In this document: one piece after another, positions 29,465-38,019 of the stretch | Numbering within the stretch: the stretch's first letter is position 1 | Layout: each line of letters begins with the position of its first letter | Origin: Paraspadella gotoi | Taxonomy: Eukaryota; Chaetognatha | Direction: 5' to 3' | Length of the DNA stretch: 64,000 nucleotides | Assembly: GCA_051294375.1 (NCBI GenBank) | Contig: CM119266.1 | Span: 3,166,030 to 3,230,029 of the forward strand | Made by a program: the position numbers and the translations under genes | Notes under the pieces: generated by a model | The model's input: the letters and a program-made list of their open reading frames with translations, nothing else | The model's database searches: none | Told to the model about the DNA's origin: nothing

Positions 29465-31857
29465 AAAATACTATCCTAAAGCTCGCACTTTAGTTTTTCA
29501 ATATCAATATCTTCTTTCTCTTTGTCTATTGTCTTCTTTCCTTCTTTCTATCCTTCCAATCTTTTTAGGATCTCTCTATTCTTATTCTCTCCCTCTCTCT
29601 CTATTTCTGTCAAATCGTATGTATCGCTTTCATTTTTCTCTCGCTCTCCGTCCCACTTTTTTCTCTCCCTCTCTATCCCCTTTATTTCTTCTCCCTTCTC
29701 AATGTCTCGCTCTCTATCCTCTCATTTTCTTTCTCTCTCTCCCTCGCTTCTTCTCCGCTTCCCTGTCTCCCTTCCATCGCAGGTACTTGGAGCAAAAACT
29801 CGACTTCGATCTGAGCGAAGAGGAAACAGAGAATCACCATCAGTCCTTCTTCGCTGATTTGCCGCAAACACTTTGGTTTGCGGCAGGATCCATACTGCAG
29901 CAAGGGACAGAGGTTATTCCCAGCACCGCCGCAGGTTATGTCGACGCAACAATCTCATTTGCATATTTCAGCATCGTGTATTAAATGTTTTGTGTTATTT
30001 TAAAGTGAGACAATTCGAAGTCAAACGTTCTTCTCTCTTGAAAATGCCTCATTTGCCCTTTTTTTTTTGCGCTCTCCCTCTCTATCTCTCCCTCTCCCTC
30101 TCTATCCTCTAACTCTTTATCTGAATTCCTCTCTGCAGCTCGTTTCCTCTCGGCCGCTTGGTGGTTCTTTTGTCTAATCATCGTCTCCTCGTACACAGCG
30201 AACCTAGCGGCATTTCTCACCGTCTCCAAACTTTCGGCGCCGATCTCTAATCTGATGAGTAAGAAATAAAGGAGCATCCGAGACATAAAAAAATGTAAAA
30301 AAAAGTATAAAAAACCAATTTAGAACAGATATTATTTAAAAAAAGGGAAATACCAAGAGATATCAATATTATGTAGTTTTCAAACATATATCTTCATTTT
30401 ATTTATAATTTAGCATAGATGATTCTGTGTAAGGTCTTGTAAGGTCTTATGTCACAGCGTGATGAATGTAAAAGAGAACATTTATGGTTGAGATTTCGAT
30501 TAAATGATAAAGAAATTATTTCTTTGAGAATAATATTTTTTTCCATTAAATATACGTAGTCGGGCATTGTCTAAGTTCATCTCACCTCCACCTTTCCATC
30601 CCTCTCAGCCCTTTTCCAACAGGACCCCAACGGCGCTGACTTCATCGCCTACGGTTGTCAAGAATCTACGTCCACCTGCGATTTTTTCTCCGAGTCGGAG
30701 ATCGAGACTTTCAAGCAGGTGGGCGTGGCAACGGATGACCTCAAAGTAGGCGTGGGAGATGAAGCGACAAATAAAAAAAAAACAAAAGACAATCGGAGAT
30801 AAAAATCGATGCGATTTACTAAGAAAACAAATTTGAGCAAATAATGTCGGATCTGCCAACGATCATTAGCTTAATCACTCAATTTCCACCCACATAAAAA
30901 AATTCAAGTCAATTGCCCATCCACTCATGAGTAATTGGCGTTCAAATAGTGAAATTGATTTTTTTTTCATTTAAACTCATTTCCACTGGCATGATTCCTC
31001 GAGACTTCTTATCCAGCTCAATCACACACTTCCCTACCCACACACAAAATTTCATTCACCAATCCATCCATTCAATCACGAGTAAATGGAGTTTTTTGCT
31101 AAAAGCGGAGGACGACGAAGACGGACGGACGGACATAATTTTTTTGCATAATTTATCATGATTCGATGTTCTGACATGATACAAGTGAATCCTCGACAAG
31201 ATTTAGGGGGCGGACCGTCAAAGTGGATTATAGAGTCGGGATCTGCTGCAATAAAATAAAGAAACTGGTCAAAAGTGTCCCATTATCCTCGNNNNNNNNN
31301 NAGTGTCCCATTATCCTCAGTTAAAAGCCACGCCCACATAGAAAACGTCAACAACTCCAACCCATTGAACTCTCTGTGCTGTTTAGTACCGATAAAATCT
31401 AAGTCGTGTTTTGCTGTATGATTTTTTAACATTTTAAATTTTCATAAGTTGAATTCATGGTATAAATTCTGATTAGGAAACCGAAGGTCTCACATCTTCT
31501 GAAGGTTTACAAAAAAAAACTTATTACAATATCCGATTCCTTTGCTTTCGTTTGAACCGAAGCTCCACAGACGAAGCGTCACAGAATTTCGCTTCAAAAC
31601 GATCCCCTTGTAATTTCGCTTCAAAACGATCCCCTTGTAAATATTTCAGTCTTGGAAGACGATGTTGGTTCAAGACACTTTCTTCACAACGATTGACGAG
31701 GGGCTGGCGAAAGTCGACAGGGGAAGCTTCGCCATCATCATGGACAGAATCAATCTGGAGTACTACAGCAGCAAGAACTGTAGTTATACCCTCCTGGGGG
31801 AAGCCCTGACGCAGGTTTTATTGGAGAGGGAAAAGGGAGAGAGAGAGAGAGAGGAGG

Positions 31858-31905
<48 letters not shown>

Positions 31906-31995
31906 GAGAACAGAAACAGCAATTACAAAAAATGGCTCAGGATCACTGATCAGTGATCACTGATCTCTCTTTGTCTCCTCTCTCTCTCTCTCTCT

Positions 31996-32069
<74 letters not shown>

Positions 32070-35000
32070 TTTCATCACGTATTATTCCAGAACTCACTCT
32101 ATCCACTCCCTGTTTATTTTCCCCTCCACAGGATTTATTTGCGTTTCCGATTTCCTACGAGAACGAGGTTCTGCGTGTGAACATCTCACGTGAGATTCTC
32201 AACATGACCAAATATGGGCAGATCAAAGCTTTAAAGCGTCGATGGTAAATATTTGTGACTCTCGTTTTGTACGTGAGGGTTTCACGAGGTTATTCGGCCG
32301 TGAGGGGGGGGGTGATTTGAGCTTAGAAGCCTTGGATTATGCGACGCATATATACGCACATATAATATGCGTGGATATGTTGATTATTATAATGAAAGAG
32401 ATTTTGGAATATATTTAAATAAACAAAGAACAAACTTTTGGACTGTACAACCAAGTCTAGTAGTTTTTTGATTCGTTTACCAGATTTGTTTACTTTTTTG
32501 TGGATAACATTCGAATGTTATTGGTTCAGAATTTTAAAAGGCAGGAACCGATCTTGGGGCCTTTTAAAAAAGCCTAAGAGGGCCGACCGTTGCTAAGCGA
32601 AGGATCGTGGTCGCTTTCGATCCCTGAGATAGATTTTCTGAGCGTCAAATCGAAAATACGAATTCTCGCGAAAAACTTTAGTTTTTCTTCCGATTTGAAA
32701 AAAAAAGTCGAAATTCAAATTTTTTTATTCTTTTTTTGTCTCTTTTTTTCTTGTTTGTTTATTTGATACTTGGGGTTTTTTTTTTAACGCCGATCAAAGA
32801 GAGAGACAGAGAGAGAGACAGACAGACAGACAGAGAGACAGACCGAAAAAACGGATGAATCCAAATAATCCCGATCGGTTTCCGTTAGATCAACATTTTC
32901 CAATCAGCAACACACGGATTTAGCAGAACGTCGACGCTTCAGCTCCCGGATATTTTAGATTTTTCTAAGACTTTTTTCGCATGAAACAGTACCGCACTTA
33001 CACTGCTTCTGCCTCCTATCACACCGAAGTGCCGCAACTTTATCACAGTATCACAGTCGTTAGAACTCCGTAGTNNNNNNNNNNNNNNNNNNNNNNNNNN
33101 NNNNNNNNNNNNNNNNNNNNNNNNNNNNNNNNNNNNNNNNNNNNNNNNNNNNNNNNNNNNNNNNNNNNNNNNNNNNNNNNNTTCTCTACTTACTCTTTTT
33201 CGTTACGAGCCGATCGGCGAGCGATTAAGCCGATCGGCAGGTGATCAAATCCGGGTTTTTACGACCGATAAAAATCACAATCTCTCCTTTTCCTTTTGAT
33301 TTTTTTTCGGTCAGAAGAAAAACAAAGTTGATCGCTGGAAACTGAAGAGAGATGGTTTGTAGCAATGATCATTGAGAGAGAGTGAGGAGTGATAATAGGA
33401 GTGAGGTGTGATAATAATGTGGTCGTTGGAATGATGGGGAATGATACAGAAGTGGGTGCAGAAAGAGGAGTGGTAAGTAGAGTGTTAAAGAGTGATAGAG
33501 AAAAAATGATGGAGAAAGCGTCGATGAGAAAGAATCGTTAAGAGGGAAAGGAGAAGCAAGTGGTAAGTCGGGAAAAGGCTAAGTAAAGTAAAGTAAGGTA
33601 ATGTAAAGCTTGAGGTAAGTTTTCGCGTTTACCAAAGTGTAATGAGGGTGAATCATTAGTGAAACGACACTAGAATTTATGTTTTATGACGTTATTATAC
33701 AATTTTTAATCGGATCTGCTTATAAGCAGATCCCGACTCTATAATTCACTTTGTCGGTCCGTAGGTCCGCCCCCCCCCCAATCTTGTCGGGTACTTACTT
33801 TAATTATGTCAGAAAATTTAATTATGAAAAAATATGCAAAAAAAATTATGTCGTCCGTCCATCTTTCTGGCTGTCCGTCCGTCCATCCGTCCGTCCATCC
33901 ATTCGTCTGTCCGTCCGTCGAACCTTAGCAAAAATCTCCACTTACTCGTGATTGGATGGTTGGATTTGAATTTAATTTTGTGTGTAGTTAGGAAAGTGTG
34001 TGATTGAGCTGGATATAAAGTTTCGATGGAATCGAGGAGTGGAAATGAATTTGCATGAAAGTCAAGTTGACTTGAATTTTTATAATTTATGCCTACTCGT
34101 AAAAGATTTAATTAATTCATTAATTAATTGATTAAAAGGAAAAATGATGCAATTTGTAAAAATGATGCGTTTGTACAGTTCCGTTTAATCCCTTGCATAC
34201 AATTTACATGTAATGGCGCAGCCATTGGTTTGGTATGGTACGATCTGTTCTGATCAGTAAGGATCACAAATTGAAAGAATTATCGTGATTTATCATCTGA
34301 TTAGCTGATTACCGCTTTATTATCGTAGGCAGATCCGACAATTTTTGTTCAAACTTGTTTTTTCAAAGTTTCAATTGAGAATTTTCGCCCTCAACCTTTT
34401 TTCTATTTCTATCACATTTATTCAGTATTTTTCCTTAACCGTTCTCNNNNNNNNNNNNNNNNNNNNNNNNNACAGAGAGAGATATGAATGAATGCTTGGG
34501 TTGAAAGAGAGAGAGAGAAAGAGAGAGAGAGAGACAGACAGACAAAATCCAAGATAGACAGATCGAACAGTGGAGATGTCAAAGCTATTTGTGTCTCGGG
34601 GAACGCGAATTTAATATCCGAGGAAAAAAGAAAAGAAAAGAAGAGAAAAAGGAATAAAAGGAAAAAGGAAAAAGGAAAAAACTTTCTCTTCACGAATTCA
34701 CAAAATCAGAATCCAGTGTGAGAAATCACAGATTTCAATCTCACAGGGAAAAAAACTACCATGACACTAGAAAGTTTGGTGTCGTTGGATCACCTGTTCT
34801 AAAATTAATCAGAATTGTATGGTACCCTTTATGACATTACCTCAAATAGTGTGACATCTGAGAGAGAGAGAGAGAGAGAGAGAGAAGAGAGAGAAGAGAG
34901 AGAGAGAGACGAGAGAGAGAGAGAGAGAGAGAGATGAGAAAGAGATGGTCTAGAACGATTAGCATGTGAACAAAAATTTTTTTCTTCAAATTAAGAAACA

Positions 35001-36476
35001 TAGAATATCTACTAACATGGACAGGAACAGCAACAAAGGACAAGATGCCGCTGAAGTGGAAAGCGAAGAAGTCTAGACGAAAACCTTTGATGTTAAAATT
35101 CAATCTACGCCAGTTGCAGAACCAATAATCTATGTAAAATAAAACACACACTAATAGGAATAGAATTTAAATTCATATTAAGTATTCATTAAAATCGTTG
35201 TGAAATCTCAGGAGCAATGAAATCAAATAGAACCGGATTAAATCAGAATTGATGAGGGAACCGAGAAATTATTAATATCCGATATAATCAGAGATTCAGA
35301 GATAAAAGCAAAACAACTTGACCCAAGTTGGTACCATCACCCTTTCTAAGTCCGATAAAATTTGCGTTTCCTTAACAATTAAAGCTAAACTGATTTACTC
35401 TTATAGACGGCCAGTCAATTCAGGTTAGCAATTAAGTCAATTCGTTATACGAACACTTTATATAACAGTCACAATTTTAATTATTAAATATCTATTCTTT
35501 TCTTGTAAAATCTTTAGAACTCCTTGCACGCACTTCCACTTCAACACTTCCTCTCACTGATCTCTCTTCTCCCCTCTCAATTCTTCCTCCCTTTTCTCTT
35601 CTTCCTCTTCTCTTCTCAATTCCGCCCTCCTCCTCCTCCTCATCCCCTTCATCCTCCTTCCCACCCTCCGACCCTCCTCTCTTCCCCCTTCTTCTTCCTC
35701 CTCTCCTCCTCCCCGATCAATTCCTCCCTCCTTATCTCCTCCACCTCTCATTCCTGCTCCTTCCCAGCCCCTCCGAGCGACGCTTCCTCTCTTATCCCCT
35801 CCTCTTCTCCTCTCCTTCTTCTTCTCTCACCAAAACCTCAACAAACGTAAGGATGAAACGAAGAGGAAGATGAAGCTACCGAGGACGATGAAGACCGGAG
35901 AAATTCTCCATCGTCATGACGACGCGTTTCGTTTTCGAGAATTTGAGTCGCACTTATTTCGTGACCCTGCGTGTGTCGGGTGGTGGGGTGTGGTCGGGGA
36001 CGAGAGGGAGGAGGTGGTTTGTGCTGGGGATTGGGTGGTCGGTTTGTGGGTGAGGTGGTTTGTGTGGGAGTGGGTGGTCGGGTAGTGGGTTGTGGGGGGG
36101 ACGAGAGGGGCGAGGTGGTTTGTGTGGGAATGGGTGTTGGGTTGTGGGGTGTGGTGGGGGACGAGAGGGGGGAGGTGGTTTGTGTGGGGAATGTGTGGGT
36201 TATTGGATGAGCATTATAGCTCCCTCTCGTCCCCCACCACACCCCACAACCCGACCACGCAGGTGGGACACGAAAAAGTGCGACTCAAATTCTCGGAAAA
36301 CGAAACGCGTCGTCATGACGATGGAGAATTTCTCCGGAGTCTTCATCGTCCTCGTATTCTTCATCTTCCTCTCTTTCTCCTTCGTTTTGTTGAGGTTTTG
36401 GTGGAGGAAGACGGAAGGGAGGAGGAGGAAGAGGAGGGGGAAGAGAGGAAGGGTCGGAGGGGTGGAAGGAGGATGA
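24048..36476 (+). CDS. Ionotropic glutamate receptor subunit lacking the amino-terminal domain (10 exons, 518 aa)
   Basis: A ligand-gated cation channel subunit of the plasma membrane. Exons 24048-24346, 26741-26868, 28307-28409, 29227-29379, 29783-29934, 30139-30258, 30609-30718, 31650-31814, 32132-32244 and 36263-36476 join in frame with GT-AG borders. Residues: hydrophobic segment 15-32, Ser-rich linker 33-56, S1 about 72-200, M1 204-226, pore loop M2 251-270, M3 283-307 with [12 protein letters not shown] (296-307), S2 308-450, M4 471-491, basic tail to 518. Ligand landmarks align with AMPA/kainate receptors: DGKFG (F133 at the aromatic cap), PLTITNGR (P159, T161, R166), S338/T339, and D387 where AMPA/kainate subunits have Glu and NMDA subunits Asp. 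C399 and C454 match the conserved S2 disulphide. The pore has Q267 at the Q/R/N site and E271 at +4, so calcium permeability is inferred. The start codon has a GCCGCC context. The last intron contains an assembly gap and an inverted copy of the 3' end. Confidence 0.92.
25208..25352 (+). repeat. ~36 bp tandem repeat in receptor intron 1
   Basis: Four units built from TTATCTTTAGCTTATATT and ATTATCGTTA with minor changes. Confidence 0.8.
25940..26058 (+). repeat. 16 bp tandem repeat in receptor intron 1
   Basis: Seven units of AGATTCTCCACAAACC, almost perfect. The overlapping frames on both strands are products of the repeat. The flanks (25636-25940, 26060-26320) are of mixed composition with open frames but no recognisable protein. 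Confidence 0.9.
26741..26868 (+). CDS. iGluR exon 2: S1
   Basis: Acceptor TTTCAG ends at 26740; donor GTAAGC at 26869. The frame reads [16 protein letters not shown] and later [14 protein letters not shown], matching the GFxxDL and DGKYG blocks of S1. Confidence 0.92.
26869..28306. other. Receptor intron 2 (1.4 kb)
   Basis: Contains the TTTTC run and, at 27720-27770, three units of TTTTGTCCATTTCGTTGATC. The rest is unremarkable. Confidence 0.6.
27410..27540 (+). repeat. (TTTTC)n microsatellite
   Basis: About 25 near-perfect TTTTC units in receptor intron 2. Confidence 0.95.
28307..28409 (+). CDS. iGluR exon 3: S1 with ligand-binding Arg
   Basis: Acceptor CAG ends at 28306; donor GTGAGT at 28410. 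Encodes [15 protein letters not shown] then [20 protein letters not shown]166 is the Arg that binds the ligand alpha-carboxylate in iGluRs. Confidence 0.93.
28821..29018. mobile_element. ~198 bp fold-back element in receptor intron 3
   Basis: The arms at 28821-28919 and 28929-29018 are inverted copies: ATTACAAAGAATTTAG at the left mirrors CTAAATTGTTTGTAAT at the right, and GACTCTAACAATTTC mirrors GAAATTGTTAGAGTC. The whole element would fold into one long hairpin. No coding capacity. Confidence 0.65.
29227..29379 (+). CDS. iGluR exon 4: end of S1 and M1
   Basis: Acceptor GCAG ends at 29226; donor GTAGGG at 29380. Encodes [11 protein letters not shown], then [16 protein letters not shown] and [11 protein letters not shown], the pre-M1 and M1 region. 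A (CT)n run follows in the intron. Confidence 0.93.
29394..29462 (+). repeat. (CT)n microsatellite in receptor intron 4
   Basis: About 33 CT units; the rest of the intron up to 29782 stays pyrimidine-rich and acts as one long polypyrimidine tract. Confidence 0.9.
29783..29934 (+). CDS. iGluR exon 5: M1-M2 linker and pore loop
   Basis: Acceptor GCAG ends at 29782; donor GTTATG at 29935. Encodes [14 protein letters not shown], then [15 protein letters not shown] and [20 protein letters not shown] is the pore loop with unedited Gln at the Q/R/N position. Confidence 0.94.
30139..30258 (+). CDS. iGluR exon 6: M3 with SYTANLAAF
   Basis: Acceptor GCAG ends at 30138; donor GTAAGA at 30259. Encodes [16 protein letters not shown] then [20 protein letters not shown]. 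This is the invariant iGluR gate motif. Confidence 0.96.
30609..30718 (+). CDS. iGluR exon 7: S2
   Basis: Acceptor CTCAG ends at 30608; donor GTGGGC at 30719. Encodes [16 protein letters not shown] then [17 protein letters not shown]338/T339 align with the Ser/Thr that contacts the ligand gamma-carboxylate; two extra residues separate it from the FF motif. Confidence 0.9.
30825..31255 (+). repeat. (GTCC)n-core repeat family, copy c, in receptor intron 7
   Basis: Opens with TTTGAGCAAATAATGTCGGA and TCTGCCAACGATCATTAG and ends with TATAGAGTCGGGATCTGC, so both ends carry GGATCTGC. The core has the same blocks as copies a and b. A degraded copy lies at 39290-39760 in the duplicated segment. Confidence 0.65.
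31292..31301. other. Assembly gap (10 N)
   Basis: AGTGTCCCATTATCCTC occurs on both sides of the gap, so the gap probably separates overlapping contig ends. Confidence 0.95.
31650..31814 (+). CDS. iGluR exon 8: S2 with acidic ligand residue
   Basis: Acceptor TTTCAG ends at 31649; donor GTTTTA at 31815. Exactly 55 codons. [13 protein letters not shown] puts Asp387 at the position that binds the ligand amino group; C399 in [14 protein letters not shown] is one half of the S2 disulphide. Confidence 0.92.
31826..32070. repeat. Complementary (GA)n and (CT)n arms inside receptor intron 8
   Basis: A GA tract (31826-31906) and a CT tract (31966-32070) flank a palindromic centre (GATCACTGATCAGTGATC, 31940-31958), all within the 317 bp intron 31815-32131. 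The transcript could fold into a hairpin spanning nearly the whole intron. The same layout survives in the second copy (40365-40660). Confidence 0.8.
32132..32244 (+). CDS. iGluR exon 9: end of S2
   Basis: Acceptor CACAG ends at 32131; donor GTAAAT at 32245. Encodes [16 protein letters not shown] then [15 protein letters not shown] and KALKRRW. Reading through the donor would give TGG TAA, so splicing is required to reach M4. Confidence 0.9.
33075..33181. other. Assembly gap (107 N)
   Basis: Lies in receptor intron 9. The second copy spans it at about 41725-41905 with purine-rich GAGAGA-type sequence. Confidence 0.95.
33705..34370 (-). repeat. (GTCC)n-core repeat family, copy d, in receptor intron 9
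   Basis: The same family in opposite orientation: GGATCTGCTTATAAGCAGAT at one end, a CCGTCCGTCCATCC-type tract in the middle, and GGCAGATCCGACAATTTTTG at the other end. Its duplicate is at 42475-43200. Confidence 0.65.
34447..34471. other. Assembly gap (25 N)
   Basis: Joins the clean + strand receptor region to an inverted segment. The second copy shows different sequence after the same point (43290 onward), so this join is doubtful. Confidence 0.95.
34472..36205 (-). repeat. Left arm of a 3.1 kb palindrome (inverted copy of 36215-37615)
   Basis: Reads as the reverse complement of 36215-37615: for example the tract at 34490-34620 mirrors 37490-37610, and 35870-35966 mirrors the M4 exon. It therefore carries an inverted last exon (about 35800-35966) with an in-frame stop. 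It starts directly after a 25-base N gap. A scaffold join of an inverted contig, or a read-through hairpin read, would give this layout. Confidence 0.85.
35965..36200 (+). repeat. G-rich tandem repeat at the palindrome centre
   Basis: Units built from GGGGACGAGAGGGGGGAGG and TGGTTTGTGTGGGAATGGG recur four or five times. The C-rich orientation appears at 43310-43530 in the second copy. Runs of G3-G8 give G-quadruplex potential. Confidence 0.8.
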
Positions 36477-37203
36477 AGGGGGAGGAGGAGAAGGAGGGAG
36501 GAATTGAGAGAGAAGAGGAAGAAGAGGAAAAGGAGGGAAGAATTGAGAGGGAGGAGGAAGAGGAGGAAGTGAGAGGAAGTGAAGGAAGTGGTGAAGGATT
36601 CTAAAAGATTTTACAAGAAAAGAATCGATATTTAAAATGAAAATTGTGACGTTAATATAAAGGTGTTCGTATACGAATTGACTTAATTGTAACCCATGAA
36701 TTTGACTGGCCGTAAATGAGTAATCAGTTTAGCTTTAATTGTTAAGAAACGAATTTTATCGGACTTAGAAAGGTGATGGTACCAACTTGGGTCAAAGTTG
36801 TTTGTCTTTTATTCTGAATCTCTGATTATATCGGATATTAAAATTTCGGTTCCCATCAATTCTGATTTAATCCGGTTCTATTTGATTTCATTGCTCCTGA
36901 GATTTTTCACAACGATTTTAATGAATACTTAACTGATGAATTTAAATTTATTCCTATAGATTATATTTTATTTTACACAATTATTGTTCTGAGGTATTGA
37001 ATTTAACATCAAAGGTTTTCGTCTAACTTCTTCGCTTTTTCACTTCAGGCGGCATCTTGTCCTTGTGCTGTCCTGTCCATGTTAGTAGATATTCTATGTT
37101 CTTATATTTTGAAGAAAAAAAATTTTTGTTCAATGCTAATCGTTCTAGACCATCTCTTTCTCATCTCTCTCTCTCTCTCTCTCTCTCGTCTCTCTCTCTC
37201 TCT

Positions 37204-37238
<35 letters not shown>

Positions 37239-37615
37239 AGATGTCACACTATTTGAGGAAAGTCATAAAAGGGTACCACATCTATTAATTTAGAACAGGG
37301 TGATCCAACGACACCAAACTTTCTAGTGTTCATGTAGTTTTTTTCCCTGTGAGATTGAAATCGTGATTTCTCACACTGGATTCTGATTTTTTGTGAATTC
37401 GTGAAGAGAAAAGTTTTTTTCCTTTTTCCTTTTTTCCTTTTTTCCTTTTTCTCTTCTTTTCTTTTTTTCTTTTTCCTCGGATATTAAATTCGGTTCGCCG
37501 AGACACAATAGCTTTGACATCCTCCCACTGTCGATCTGTCTATCTTGAGATTTTGTCTGTCTGTCTCTCTCTCTCTCTTTCTCTCTCTCTCTTTCAACCC
37601 AAGCATTCATTCATT
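36215..37615 (+). repeat. Right arm of the 3.1 kb palindrome
   Basis: Contains the intact M4 exon of the receptor (36263-36476) and its 3' flank. Between 36480 and 36600 the strand is almost pure purine. The far end (37560-37615) mirrors the bases right after the N gap at 34447-34471. Confidence 0.85.
36263..36476 (+). CDS. iGluR exon 10: M4 and C-terminal tail
   Basis: Acceptor GCAG ends at 36262. With TG from exon 9 it restores Trp and reads [29 protein letters not shown] and [12 protein letters not shown], then a Lys/Arg-rich tail ending in TGA at 36474-36476. C454 is the disulphide partner of C399 and FSGVFIVL is a typical M4 start. The exon lies in the right arm of a 3 kb palindrome; the inverted copy in the left arm has an in-frame stop. 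Confidence 0.85.
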
Positions 37616-37699
37616 CTTTTGCTCTGGAATTTAGACTGACCGAGTTTGACCGCTCGTGTCTGTGAGAGATTCACGCTTCGAAAACTTTCCATAGCGTCT

Positions 37700-37870
37700 T
37701 TCGTTGGTTCGTCGTCGTCGTCGTCGTCGTCGTCGTTATCGCGATCGTCGCTTTTCTCGTCAATGTTAGCGTCGTCGTCGTCGTCGTCATCCTCATCATC
37801 ATCGTCTTCATTGTCATTGTTGTCGTCGTCATCGTCGTCATTTATCGTCATCGTCGTCATCGTCGAAGGC
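37700..37870 (+). repeat. (GTC)n / (CAT)n simple-repeat block
   Basis: Blocks of TCG and ATC triplets between the palindrome and the second receptor copy. The Asp-rich minus frame and Ser-rich plus frame are artefacts. The unique spacer around it, 37616-38010, carries no recognised gene. Confidence 0.8.
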
Positions 37871-38019
37871 AAACATTGTGATTTATGATGTTTTGATCTT
37901 CCAAAGACGAAAACCTTCGACAAAAAAAGCTTCTTTTTTCATTCCCCTCAGATTTTTTTAAGATCGAAATGAATCACGTGAAAATGTTTTCCTAAGAACG
38001 GCCCCACCCTCCGCCACTT

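Noticed and set aside
34837-35151. Minus-strand frame with [14 protein letters not shown], first taken for the receptor's M4 segment
   Set aside because: No acceptor gives a stop-free join to exon 9. The exon at 36263-36476 joins in phase, has the paired Cys and a much better M4, so the resemblance is chance.
37594-37923. Asp-rich acidic protein frame on the minus strand
   Set aside because: Product of (GTC)n/(CAT)n simple repeats with no supporting exon structure.
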